From Desulfovibrio sp. (GTDB lineage: Bacteria; Desulfobacterota; Desulfovibrionia; Desulfovibrionales; Desulfovibrionaceae), in assembly GCA_031269345.1 (NCBI GenBank), contig JAISZH010000183.1:1-40281 (forward strand): a stretch of DNA of 40,281 nt, written 5' to 3'. Below, in pieces: positions 19,076-28,054 of this stretch (the first letter of the stretch is position 1; each line of letters begins with the position of its first letter). The notes beneath the pieces are model-generated. The model made no database searches. It saw only the letters and a list, made by a program, of their open reading frames with translations, and was not told the DNA's origin. Position numbers and translations under genes: made by a program.

Positions 19076-20290
19076 TCATGGCAGCAGCGCTTCCAGCGCA
19101 TCCATGCTGGCCTGCAACGAAAAGCGCCGGGCGAAAGCCCTGCCCGCCAAACCCATGCTGCGCATTTGCCCGGGATCCCCGGACAAGGCGAGTACGGCTT
19201 CAGCCATCAGGGTCAGCCCGTCTTTTTGCTCCATCTTTACCCCTTCGCCCGCAAGAAAGGAGGCGCGTTCTTCCGCGCGCCCCCGCCCTTTGCCGGGGAA
19301 ACGAAAAAGTTCCTCATCGGGCGGCGGGAACAATTTGCCGTTTCCTCCGGGGCCGTCTAGCACCAGTTCGGGAAGATTGCTCACGGCAAAGGCGAACACG
19401 GGCTTTTGAGCCAACATGGCCTCCAGCAGCACGTTGCCGAAACCCTCCCAGAGCGAGGTCAGCGCGAAAAGGTCAATACTGCGCCAAAAAGGAGCTAGGT
19501 CCGGCAGAAAACCGCAAAAGAGCGCCTTGTCGCCAAGGTCCAGACTGGCCGCCAGCTTTTTGAGTTCCGCTTCCCGCTCACCGGTACCGGCGACAAGAAT
19601 GCGACAGTCCAGACCGGAATCAAGCAGCCGTCTGCCAAGGTAGAGGAGCCGGTGTTGCCCTTTTTGCTTGTTCAGCCTGCCCGCATTGCCGATGACAAAG
19701 GGTCTTCCGCCGGATTGCGCCGGAGGGAAAAAAAGCTCGCCCCTGGCGGCCGCTCCGGCCAGACCCGCGTCAAAAGCGTCAACGTCGATGCCGTTGTACA
19801 AGACGCTTATACGCTCCGGGTCTATTATAGACGGGTTGTTGACAAGCGCCTGGGCCTTTGTGGCTTCAGAATTGGCGATAAATCTGGTGATCACCTTGCC
19901 GAACAGATAGCGGTTCAGCCAGGTGTCTCGCACAGGCAAGGCGCTGCCGCGCCGGTAGACGACATGCCGGACACCGGCATTTTTAGCCGCTGGAGCCGCG
20001 GCTTTCAGGTCGGCAGGCAAGTTGGCGACAAGCGCGTGTACCGCGTTGCGCCGGAAGAAGCGGCGCAGGCGCAGACAGGTGATCGGGTTAAGGAATGACA
20101 ATCTGCCCAGGGCGAAGGGAACGCGTTCCACGCCGTCCAACTGCGCCGCGCGTTCATACAGGACCCCTTTTGGGTGGCAGAGCAGGAACACGCGCCAGCC
20201 TCTGGCCGCAAACGAACGAGCTGCGGCGTAGTGCCATTGTTCGCCTCCTCCCCAAGGAATGGCGCTATTGCAAAAGCAGACGCTTTTCAT
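19076..20290 (-). CDS. glycosyltransferase family 4 protein
   Basis: This 404-aa protein has the two-domain GT-B layout. The N-terminal domain has the glycine-rich WGGGEQW loop near residue 13. The C-terminal donor-binding domain has GNAGRLNKQKGQ, VAGTGERE and the E-x7-E motif in LWEGFGNVLLEAM, which together define GT4-type retaining enzymes. It probably adds a sugar to lipopolysaccharide or another surface glycan; the sugar cannot be predicted. It lies 51 bases downstream of a polytopic membrane protein gene on the same strand and is probably co-transcribed with it. An LPS core transferase is the best guess. Confidence 0.85.
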   Translation of the reverse strand: MKSVCFCNSAIPWGGGEQWHYAAARSFAARGWRVFLLCHPKGVLYERAAQLDGVERVPFALGRLSFLNPITCLRLRRFFRRNAVHALVANLPADLKAAAPAAKNAGVRHVVYRRGSALPVRDTWLNRYLFGKVITRFIANSEATKAQALVNNPSIIDPERISVLYNGIDVDAFDAGLAGAAARGELFFPPAQSGGRPFVIGNAGRLNKQKGQHRLLYLGRRLLDSGLDCRILVAGTGEREAELKKLAASLDLGDKALFCGFLPDLAPFWRSIDLFALTSLWEGFGNVLLEAMLAQKPVFAFAVSNLPELVLDGPGGNGKLFPPPDEELFRFPGKGRGRAEERASFLAGEGVKMEQKDGLTLMAEAVLALSGDPGQMRSMGLAGRAFARRFSLQASMDALEALLP

Positions 20291-20341
20291 CCAAAATTCA
20301 TTACCTCTGTATCGGTCTTTGTTCTTTTGTTGGGGTATAGC

Positions 20342-21709
20342 TTACACTCCTGTCTGAATTTTGGGGAGTACCCCTCCCGCGTTTACGCGCAACAAAGACA
20401 CGAGCGCCCAGGACAGACCGAACGCAACGGCAAAGAAAAACCAAAACAGGTAGCGCCGCTGGATATCCGGTACGGCTGCCGCATACGGCAATACGTAGAG
20501 CAGACCGGAAAGGGCAACGAGATATGGAGCCGGTTCGTTGCCTTTTTTCCTGATCAGCAGGGCAAAGCCAGTTGCGACAAGTAGCAGCCCGGCCGCGAAA
20601 TACAACGCTCCGGTGAACCCCATGAAAGAATACTCGCGCAGCAGATCGACGAAGATTTTTTTATGGATGCCTAGATATGCCCCGAACTGTCTTATGATTT
20701 TGTCCATCCAGGCTGATCGCAATTCGTCAAAGGCCCGCGGGTCTTCGGAAAAATCGTGGTGCAACACCGGAGCGCCCTGTCCGGCGTAATATTCATTTAT
20801 AAAGGCGAATGACATCTGTATATACACCGGCTTCTTGTTGTAAAAGCGAAAGAAAACATCCTCGGTCAGCGGGTCCCAGCTTCGCCCTGCCGGTAGCGGC
20901 GGCAAATCAAAAGTTCCGGTTTTGTAATTGAGCTTCCAGAAATCCGTGAAAATAATCTCCTGCAAAGGGTATTGTTTTTCAGCTTTCAGCACGCCGTAAT
21001 TTACCTGGTTGATGCCGAAGAGCAAGGCGGCCCAGATTGCCAGCACGCCGGACGCCAGCAGGCGCGGGCTCAAACCGGGCCTGATCCTCAGCAGCAGCAA
21101 CGCCAGCATGGGAATGAGCGCGAAAAGGGCATTGTGCCGCACCGCCGTCCCATAGAACAACAAAAGCAGGCAGACAGGGCAGACCAGAGCCTTGCCGGGA
21201 ACCGATTTCGGAAAGTTCAGCATCAGGCCGAGGGCCAGAACATACCCGGCCATCATGGCTGTGTCCTTGAAGATAAACCGGGTTATGGGCACCATTTCAA
21301 ACAGGCCGAAAAACAGCAGGACGCCGGAAAAAAGCGCCAGCTTCCAGCGCGGCAGCCCGACGAAGGAACGCAGGAAAGGCTTTGCGGCCCTCAACATCAA
21401 GGCAAGACCGCCCCAAAGCATGGCGGCATGCACGATGTAGAGCACGCCGGAACCTGTAACCCGCATGCCGGTTAACCCGTTCCAAACAGAATTGACCAGA
21501 CGCCAAAAAGCGGCAAATACCGGCGGGTGCCAGTCGCGATAAATACCGGAAAGCACTTGCGCGTGCTGGTCGACAGTGTCGCTGTCCCATTCCCCCGGAA
21601 AGCGGATCGCCAAAGCCGCCAAACAAATCAACAGGGCGTAAAACGGCCAGCGCCCGGCCTGCTTCGCGTCCGCCACCCCTTCTTTCAGGCTTATCCAGAT
21701 TTTCGTCAT
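20342..21709 (-). CDS. polytopic membrane protein, possible GT-C type glycosyltransferase
   Basis: This 455-aa protein has about ten to eleven hydrophobic segments, roughly from residue 24 to the C-terminus. A short acidic stretch with GEWDSDTVDQH comes after the first segment, where GT-C glycosyltransferases carry their catalytic acidic residue, followed by DWHPPVF. This layout resembles GT-C or O-antigen-linked membrane proteins, but no clear family name can be given from reading alone. ATG 21709, after GAGGGG, is preferred over the upstream 21760 start. The neighbouring GT4 gene supports a surface polysaccharide role. Confidence 0.7.
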   Translation of the reverse strand: MTKIWISLKEGVADAKQAGRWPFYALLICLAALAIRFPGEWDSDTVDQHAQVLSGIYRDWHPPVFAAFWRLVNSVWNGLTGMRVTGSGVLYIVHAAMLWGGLALMLRAAKPFLRSFVGLPRWKLALFSGVLLFFGLFEMVPITRFIFKDTAMMAGYVLALGLMLNFPKSVPGKALVCPVCLLLLFYGTAVRHNALFALIPMLALLLLRIRPGLSPRLLASGVLAIWAALLFGINQVNYGVLKAEKQYPLQEIIFTDFWKLNYKTGTFDLPPLPAGRSWDPLTEDVFFRFYNKKPVYIQMSFAFINEYYAGQGAPVLHHDFSEDPRAFDELRSAWMDKIIRQFGAYLGIHKKIFVDLLREYSFMGFTGALYFAAGLLLVATGFALLIRKKGNEPAPYLVALSGLLYVLPYAAAVPDIQRRYLFWFFFAVAFGLSWALVSLLRVNAGGVLPKIQTGV

Positions 21710-21837
21710 TACAGCCCCTCCGCCGTGGCGCGCGATACAACACGACGCGCCCCGGCTCATTGACTTTCACGCAACGCGCGAGCCCGCGCAATGCCGGTTA
21801 TTTCAATAACAGGCCGTTGCGGGGACAAACGCGCGAT

Positions 21838-22353
21838 TCACACCAGTTTGTCGAAAATCAGCGTGTAGAGACTTCTTATGCTCAAGGACAATTTGAGACG
21901 CAGGCGGGCGAAATCTCTGGCCGACCTGGACAAAAGTCCGGCCATATGCTCGGCCACAGGCAGAAAATCAGCGTCTTTTCTGAGTTTGAGCAATTCAGCG
22001 TAGGCGTCGACGCGGGCGACCAGCTTTTCCGCTTCCCGACCACTGCCGACAAATCTTGCGTCTTCCCGCAGGGCAGCAAAAAACTCCGCGGCCTGATCCG
22101 GAAAAGATTTTTGCAGGGCCAGTTCCCACAGGGCTATAGCCAGGGCGTTGAATTCCCTGATGCATTTACGGCGCCGGAAAAAACTCAGACGCCCCACCCC
22201 GATGAAAGAAAGCTCCTCCTCAAAGTTCAGACTCAAATACAGGGCGAGGAATTGTCTGATGACCTCTTCCGCGCTATAATTGACAACGCTGATGCGCGTT
22301 TCTGCACGCGCTTCGGTTTCGGAAACGGCTGTCGCCGTATCGAACTGGGACAT
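21838..22353 (-). CDS. hypothetical protein, 171 aa, helical
   Basis: I do not recognise this protein. It has 171 residues, is rich in Ala, Leu, Glu, Arg and Phe, and appears almost entirely helical. It has no signal peptide, no membrane segment and no cysteine motif. A basic patch (FFRRRKC) lies near residue 60 and an R/L-rich stretch near the C-terminus. The ATG at 22353 follows AGGAAAGG; an upstream ATG at 22386 has no such site. It is separated from the membrane protein gene by 128 bases and ends the minus-strand group. The composition looks like real coding sequence. Confidence 0.65.
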   Translation of the reverse strand: MSQFDTATAVSETEARAETRISVVNYSAEEVIRQFLALYLSLNFEEELSFIGVGRLSFFRRRKCIREFNALAIALWELALQKSFPDQAAEFFAALREDARFVGSGREAEKLVARVDAYAELLKLRKDADFLPVAEHMAGLLSRSARDFARLRLKLSLSIRSLYTLIFDKLV

Positions 22354-22404
22354 CGCCTTTCCTGAAAGAATTTCGAGACTCGGCACATCGGGCTTGCGGC
22401 CGAT

Positions 22405-22610
22405 GGTTACTGATTTCTGCAGAAATCAGTAATGAGATGTCACGCCTGTACTGTCATAGCAGGCGTGAAGATCGCAAAGCAAAAAACACAGTTTTTGCTT
22501 TGCTCACGCCGCCTGCGGCGGCGCGCACCCCCCTGCGGGGTTGCGACTATTGTCGCGTGACGCGACAGTAAACGCAAATTGGCATCAATAGCTAAACTGC
22601 TCTAACAGAA
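22405..22610. repeat. block of consecutive palindromes including repeat E2
   Basis: Five or more palindromes follow each other between two divergent genes. They are: a perfect 26-base palindrome at 22407-22432 (arms TTACTGATTTCTG); CACGCCTG (22441) facing CAGGCGTG (22460-22467); GCAAAGCAAAAA (22474-22485) facing TTTTTGCTTTGC (22492-22503); GCCGCC-TGC-GGCGGC (22508-22522); and TGTCGCG-TGA-CGCGACA (22551-22567). The last two make up repeat E2, whose split copy is at 16138-16317. The block ends with AACTGCTCTA, the terminal motif of repeat E1. The remaining bases of the 303-base gap show nothing else. Confidence 0.8.
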
Positions 22611-22656
22611 AGCCCCAAGCGCGGGCAAGAAAAAAATATTCGGGAACCTCCCCAAA

Positions 22657-23442
22657 ATGCGCGAAAACACCGAAGAAATCCTGCCTCTGTCCGCGGTTGC
22701 GGCCAGATCCTTGTTTCCGCGCGGACTAACGCAGGCGAAAGACGCCTTTCGTTTTTCCAGCGAATCTCTGCTGCTGGCCTCTTTCGCATCTTTGAAAAAC
22801 GGCGGACGCCTCCTTGATTTGGGAACAGGCTGCGGAGTGACGGCCCTGGCCGCGCTCTGTCTTGAGCCTTCTCTGCGGGCGGTCGGAGTCGAAATTCAGG
22901 CCGAATCCGCGCAAGCCGCAAAACGCAACGCCGCAGCCCTGGGTTTTGCCGACGCTTTCCGCATCATCAACGCCGACCTGGACGATGCGAGACTCTTCGA
23001 GAGGCTTGACGCCCATTCTTTTGATCTGGTGCTTACCAATCCTCCCTACCGCCAGCCGGAAAAAGGAAGGCTGCCGAAAAGCCGCTCCCGCCGCATCGCG
23101 CTCTTTGAAGAAAGCGGCGGCCTTGATATTTTTTGCCGAACGGCATACAAATCCCTGACCGATTCAGGACGCTTCCTGATACTCTACCCGGCCGCGCGAT
23201 CAGACGAACTCGCTGACGCGCTGGAAAAGGCCGGACTTGTTCCTTTGCGCAAACTCTTCCTGCGCGCCCGGCCGGAGAAAGCGGCTAAACTGGTTCTGAC
23301 AGAAGCGGAGATTGCCGGGAAAACCCGGAAAAACAGGCCGCGCGAAGACACTCTGGTCTTGCACGCCGCCAAGGGCGGGTTCAGTTCCGAGGCCTTGGCT
23401 TTTTGTCCCTTTCTCGCCTGCAATACAGGGCGGAAGAGGTAA
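22657..23442 (+). CDS. class I SAM methyltransferase, TrmN6-like
   Basis: This 261-aa protein is a Rossmann-fold methyltransferase. The SAM-binding LLDLGTGCGVTAL is at about residue 52, and the amino-methyltransferase motif NPPY at about residue 128. The combination resembles tRNA1(Val) adenine-37 N6-methyltransferase (TrmN6/YfiC) and related enzymes, for which an N6-adenine target is expected. Substrate cannot be settled from sequence alone; RNA and protein N-methyltransferases share NPPY. The start at ATG 22657 has a weak ribosome-binding site. It is followed 59 bases later by uvrA. Confidence 0.8.
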   Translation: MRENTEEILPLSAVAARSLFPRGLTQAKDAFRFSSESLLLASFASLKNGGRLLDLGTGCGVTALAALCLEPSLRAVGVEIQAESAQAAKRNAAALGFADAFRIINADLDDARLFERLDAHSFDLVLTNPPYRQPEKGRLPKSRSRRIALFEESGGLDIFCRTAYKSLTDSGRFLILYPAARSDELADALEKAGLVPLRKLFLRARPEKAAKLVLTEAEIAGKTRKNRPREDTLVLHAAKGGFSSEALAFCPFLACNTGRKR

Positions 23443-23501
23443 TTTCGTAACACTCCCACCACCAAATCCGCCGTCCGCTCTTTTTGACAACAGGAAGCAA
23501 C

Positions 23502-26405
23502 ATGGGTTTTATGCCGAATACCGATGAGAAAAACGCTGTCGCGCCCCGGGAAGTTATACATATTGAGGGGGCGCGCCAACACAATCTAAAAAATCTGACC
23601 TTGGACATCCCGCGCAACGAACTGGTCGTCATCTGCGGCCCCTCCGGGTCCGGAAAGTCTACCCTGGCCTTTGACCTGGTCTATGCAGAAGGCCAACGGC
23701 GCTACGTGGAATCCCTCTCGGCCTACGCGAGGCAATTCCTGCCCCAGATGGACAAGCCGGACGTGGACAAAATAGAAGGGCTTACCCCTGCGATCTCCCT
23801 CGAACAGCAGACGGCAACCCGCAATCCCCGCTCCACTGTGGGCACGGTGACGGAGGTATACGATTTCCTGCGCGTCTTCTTCGCCCGTCTGGGCACAATG
23901 CACTGCCCGCGTTGCGGCGAAGCCATAGAGGCCAGGAGCACGGACGAGATCATCAATGACATCCTGACCTTGGGAGACGGGTCGCGCTGCATGATCCTGG
24001 CGCCTCTTGCCGTCATGCAGAAAGGCACGCATCAGGACCGCTTCAAAAAGCTCAAAGCCGAAGGCTTCGCCAGAGTGCGCGTCAACGGAGAAATCTGTTC
24101 TCTGGACGATGCTCCGGCCCTGGATAAAAACAAAAAGCACAATATAGAACTGGTCGTGGATCGTTTGACGATACGCGAAGGCATAAGGGGAAGACTGGCC
24201 GATTCCGTGGAACTGGCTCTGAAATACGGGGGCGGGGATCTGATCGCCCTGGTTCCCGGAGAAAACAAAACTCCGGACCGCACCTTTATTCACTCCACCT
24301 CCGCGACCTGCGCGGAATGCAAACTCGGCCTGCCAAAGATGACGCCGCAGCTATTCTCCTTCAACGGGCCGCAGGGCGCCTGCCAGCGTTGTCTGGGGCT
24401 TGGTACGGTGGAATACTTCGACCCGGCCCTGATCGCCCCCAACCGCGGATTGTCCTTAAGTTCCGGAGCGCTGCTGCCGTGGAAAAATCCCCGGGTCTAC
24501 CAGCGTTACAAAGCCGAACTGGAAGCCTTCGCGCAGCGCTTCAACCTCGGCCTGTCCTCACCTCTCTCCGATTACGGGGAGGAAGCCCTGCGCGCCCTTT
24601 TCCACGGAGAATCCGCTCCGGGAGTGGCGGCCCAGGCAACAGAAGGGAGTCTGCGCCGCAACTGGCTGGGCGGTACTGTGCAGGCGCGCGGCGGAAAAAG
24701 CGGCGGGGACGGGACACTCTGGCCGGGAGTGATAACCCTGCTTGAAAAAGGACTGCAGTATGGAGACGCATGGAGAGACGAGCTTTCCCGCTACCGCCAC
24801 AACACGGCCTGCCCGGAATGCGCCGGGGCGCGCCTTAATGAAACTGCCCGCGCCGTGCGCGTCGACGGCCTGTCCATAGTAGAGTTCTGCGCCCTGCCCG
24901 TGGCGCGTGCCCTGAAATGGCTGTCCGCGCGTTCCTTCAGCGGACGCAAAACGCGCGTGGCCAACCCCCTGCTCAAGGAACTGAACCACCGCCTGCACTT
25001 TATGGTCCAGGTCGGACTGGATTACATCTCCCTGAGCCGCGCCATGTCCACACTCTCCGGAGGAGAGGCCCAGCGCATCCGCCTGGCCTCCCAGCTCGGC
25101 TCCGGGCTTGTCGGCGTTACATATGTCCTGGACGAACCCTCCATAGGCCTGCATCCGCGCGACAACGTCCGTTTGCTGGACAGCCTGCGCGACCTTCAGC
25201 AGCGCGGCAACACGGTGCTGGTCGTGGAGCACGACGAACCCACCATCCGCTCCGCGGATACGGTCATGGAACTCGGTCCGGGCTCGGGGGAAAAAGGCGG
25301 CGAAATCGTCTTTTGCGGCACAGTGCCGCAACTGCTGCAAAACAAAAATTCCCTCACGGCCGGATACCTGCGCAAAGACCTTCGCATCCCCAGGCCGGAA
25401 AAACGCCGTTCCCCAAAGAGGGAAATCGTATTAAAAAAGGTCAGCACCAACAACCTGCGCAACATAGACTGCCGCATACCCCTGGGGGTGCTTACCTGCG
25501 TCAGCGGAGTCTCCGGCTCCGGAAAAAGCTCTCTGGTAGTGGACACTCTCTACAAGCATATCGCCCTGCACAAGGGACTGAAGGTGGAAAACCCCGGCAG
25601 CATCGGCGGCATAAGCGGCATTGAGGCCGTAGAACGCATAACCGCTATAGACCAGACCCCCATAGGACGCACGCCACGTTCCAATCCCGCCACCTACACC
25701 AAGGTCTTCGACGAGATACGCGCTATCTTCGCGAGCAGCCAGGACGCGAAAAAACGCGGCTACAATCCGGGCCGCTTTTCCTTTAACGTAAAGGGCGGCC
25801 GTTGCGAGGCCTGCGGAGGCGACGGGCAGATTCGCGTCGAGATGCACTTTCTCCCCGATATTTTCGTGCAGTGCGACGTCTGCGGGGGAAAACGCTACAA
25901 CCACGAAACCCTTGAGGTACGCTACAAGGGCCTGAACATCGCCGAGGTTCTGGAACTTACGGTGCAGCAGGCGCGCGACTTTTTTGAAAACTACCAGGGC
26001 CTGAACCGGAAACTGTCCATGCTTGCGGAAGTGGGTCTTGAATATCTGCGCCTCGGCCAACCGGCGCCCACGCTTTCCGGAGGCGAGGCCCAGCGCATAA
26101 AAATTTCCCGCGAACTGGGTAAACGCAGCCTGCCCGGCGCGCTCTACGTTCTGGACGAGCCGACCACCGGACTGCACATGCATGAGGTCGGCAAGCTGAT
26201 CAGCGTCCTGCACGAACTGGTGGAGCGGGGGGCAACGGTCGTGGTCATCGAACACAACGCCGACATGATTTCCTGCGCGGATTACGTCATCGATCTCGGT
26301 CCGGGCGGAGGCGAAAACGGCGGTCTTGTCATATCCTCCGGCACGCCGGAAGAGATCAGCCAGGACCCGAACTCCGTGACCGGCGCCTTTCTGAGCCTCA
26401 TATGA
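23502..26405 (+). CDS. uvrA: excinuclease ABC subunit A
   Basis: UvrA is the damage-recognition ATPase of nucleotide excision repair and works as a dimer with UvrB. The 967-aa length is normal. Both ABC modules are intact: Walker [10 protein letters not shown] (residues 46-54) and GVSGSGKSS in the second half, with signatures [15 protein letters not shown] and [15 protein letters not shown]. Zinc-finger cysteine pairs appear as CPRC, CAEC, CPEC and CEAC/CDVC. ATG 23502 follows AGGAAG; a TTG at 23484 is rejected. Its stop overlaps the cobB start (ATGA), an unusual partner for a repair gene. Confidence 0.97.
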   Translation: MGFMPNTDEKNAVAPREVIHIEGARQHNLKNLTLDIPRNELVVICGPSGSGKSTLAFDLVYAEGQRRYVESLSAYARQFLPQMDKPDVDKIEGLTPAISLEQQTATRNPRSTVGTVTEVYDFLRVFFARLGTMHCPRCGEAIEARSTDEIINDILTLGDGSRCMILAPLAVMQKGTHQDRFKKLKAEGFARVRVNGEICSLDDAPALDKNKKHNIELVVDRLTIREGIRGRLADSVELALKYGGGDLIALVPGENKTPDRTFIHSTSATCAECKLGLPKMTPQLFSFNGPQGACQRCLGLGTVEYFDPALIAPNRGLSLSSGALLPWKNPRVYQRYKAELEAFAQRFNLGLSSPLSDYGEEALRALFHGESAPGVAAQATEGSLRRNWLGGTVQARGGKSGGDGTLWPGVITLLEKGLQYGDAWRDELSRYRHNTACPECAGARLNETARAVRVDGLSIVEFCALPVARALKWLSARSFSGRKTRVANPLLKELNHRLHFMVQVGLDYISLSRAMSTLSGGEAQRIRLASQLGSGLVGVTYVLDEPSIGLHPRDNVRLLDSLRDLQQRGNTVLVVEHDEPTIRSADTVMELGPGSGEKGGEIVFCGTVPQLLQNKNSLTAGYLRKDLRIPRPEKRRSPKREIVLKKVSTNNLRNIDCRIPLGVLTCVSGVSGSGKSSLVVDTLYKHIALHKGLKVENPGSIGGISGIEAVERITAIDQTPIGRTPRSNPATYTKVFDEIRAIFASSQDAKKRGYNPGRFSFNVKGGRCEACGGDGQIRVEMHFLPDIFVQCDVCGGKRYNHETLEVRYKGLNIAEVLELTVQQARDFFENYQGLNRKLSMLAEVGLEYLRLGQPAPTLSGGEAQRIKISRELGKRSLPGALYVLDEPTTGLHMHEVGKLISVLHELVERGATVVVIEHNADMISCADYVIDLGPGGGENGGLVISSGTPEEISQDPNSVTGAFLSLI

Positions 26406-28054
26406 ACCTTCCCCGTCTGACTTTGGCCGCCTCGCGCAGCGGGGCAGGAAAAAGCACTCTTGCGCTTGTCCTGCTGGCCGCAATGCGCCAACGGGGACTG
26501 GAGGTTCAACCTTTCAAGGCGGGGCCGGACTACATCGACCCCACCCTGCACAGAGCCGCCTGCGGCCGGCCTTCCTACAACCTGGACGCCTTTCTCCTGC
26601 CCGGACGGACAGTCCGCGGCCTCTTTCTCCGGCATGCCCCGCCCGCGCCCGGTCTGTCCATTGTGGAAGGGGTAATGGGACTTTATGACGGTCTGGGGGC
26701 AGGGGTCGTGGCCAGCACCGCCCATGTCGCCGCCCTGCTGAAAAGTCCGGTGGTCCTGGTTGTGGACGCCAAAGGCCAGGCCATGAGCGCCGCGGCCCTC
26801 GTGCAAGGATTTGCGCGCTTTCGCCCGAAAGAGAGAAACGGGGTGAATCTGAAATCACTCAATATAGCCGGGGTAATTTTCAACCGCGTAGCCGGGGCGG
26901 GACAATACGCGCTCCTGCGCCGGGCGGTGGAAGACAACTGCGCCATCCCCTGTCTGGGCTACCTGGCAACCGCCTCCCCCACTCTGCCGCAGCGCCATCT
27001 GGGCCTGGTTCCAGCTCAGGAAATGCCCGGCCTGGAAGCGCATATCCGCACTCTGGCCACCCTGGGCAAAAAAACGCTGGATTTGGACGGCCTGATTGAG
27101 ATCGCCGGGGCCGCGCCCGACTTCAATGCCCAGCCCTTGCGAACCGTAGCGACGTCCCCCGTCTTATGGGACTCCACCTTCCGGAAGGCCGGTGAATCCA
27201 TGCCCGGCCCCAGGGAACCCGACCCCCGGAAGGCTGAAAGCACGGCAAGGAGCAAAGAAAAAAGGCGCCCTCCGGTATGCCTCGGAATCGCGCAGGATGC
27301 GGCCTTCTCCTTTTATTATCAGGACAACTTCGACTATCTGCGTGAACTCGGAGCGCGGATAATCTTTTTCAGTCCCCTGCGCGACTCTTCCCTGCCCCCG
27401 AACTTGGACGGGGTCTTCCTCGGCGGAGGTTTTCCGGAAATATTCGCGCCTGAGCTCGAAAACAACCGCTGTTTCCGCTCCTCCCTGTTCCACGCCTTGG
27501 AAGAAGGCATGCCGGCCTACGCCGAATGCGGCGGACTGCTCTATCTCTGCAAAAGCCTCACCCCCCTGCTCCGTCCGGAAAACCCGGCGTCTTCTCTCCT
27601 TACAAAGAACGAAGGGGAGGCGCCCGGATTGCGGCCGGGTTCATCCACCCCGGACAAGGGGCTGGCGACGGAGGATCGGGCCTATGCCATGTGCGGATTT
27701 TTCCCGCACGCGGCGCAGATGACGCCCAGACTGCAAACCTTCGGCTACGCGCGCGCCCGCCTGCGCGCGGCCTGTCCGCTGGGACCCGCACAACGCTCCT
27801 TTTCCGCTCACGAATTTCACTATTCTCGCATTGTCGCTCCGGAAGAGGAAAACGACTCATCCCTGCTTTTCCCGCTTATGGATATGGAAAAACCCGACGG
27901 CCGCGCGTGGAGCGGCGGGCTGTGGAAAAAAAACACCGTTGCCGGCTACGCCCATCTTTATTTTCGCGGCTGCCCGGAGGTCATGGCCTCTTTTTTGGCC
28001 CTCTGCAGCGCTTTGCGCAAAGGGGGAAAAAAACGAGGGGAACGCATATGCTGA
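26402..28054 (+). CDS. cobB: cobyrinic acid a,c-diamide synthase
   Basis: CobB/CbiA amidates the a and c carboxylates of cobyrinic acid (or the cobalt-free ring) using glutamine and ATP. The N-terminal ATPase has SGAGKST at residues 13-19 and FKAGPDYIDP around residue 40. The C-terminal glutamine amidotransferase domain has GGGFPE and the nucleophile region YAECGGLLYL. The 550-aa length exceeds the usual 450-470, owing to two low-complexity insertions (near residues 265-290 and 395-425). Sulfate reducers usually make the cobalt-first (anaerobic) corrinoid, so CbiA would be the equivalent name. It overlaps uvrA and cobQ. Confidence 0.92.
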   Translation: MNLPRLTLAASRSGAGKSTLALVLLAAMRQRGLEVQPFKAGPDYIDPTLHRAACGRPSYNLDAFLLPGRTVRGLFLRHAPPAPGLSIVEGVMGLYDGLGAGVVASTAHVAALLKSPVVLVVDAKGQAMSAAALVQGFARFRPKERNGVNLKSLNIAGVIFNRVAGAGQYALLRRAVEDNCAIPCLGYLATASPTLPQRHLGLVPAQEMPGLEAHIRTLATLGKKTLDLDGLIEIAGAAPDFNAQPLRTVATSPVLWDSTFRKAGESMPGPREPDPRKAESTARSKEKRRPPVCLGIAQDAAFSFYYQDNFDYLRELGARIIFFSPLRDSSLPPNLDGVFLGGGFPEIFAPELENNRCFRSSLFHALEEGMPAYAECGGLLYLCKSLTPLLRPENPASSLLTKNEGEAPGLRPGSSTPDKGLATEDRAYAMCGFFPHAAQMTPRLQTFGYARARLRAACPLGPAQRSFSAHEFHYSRIVAPEEENDSSLLFPLMDMEKPDGRAWSGGLWKKNTVAGYAHLYFRGCPEVMASFLALCSALRKGGKKRGERIC

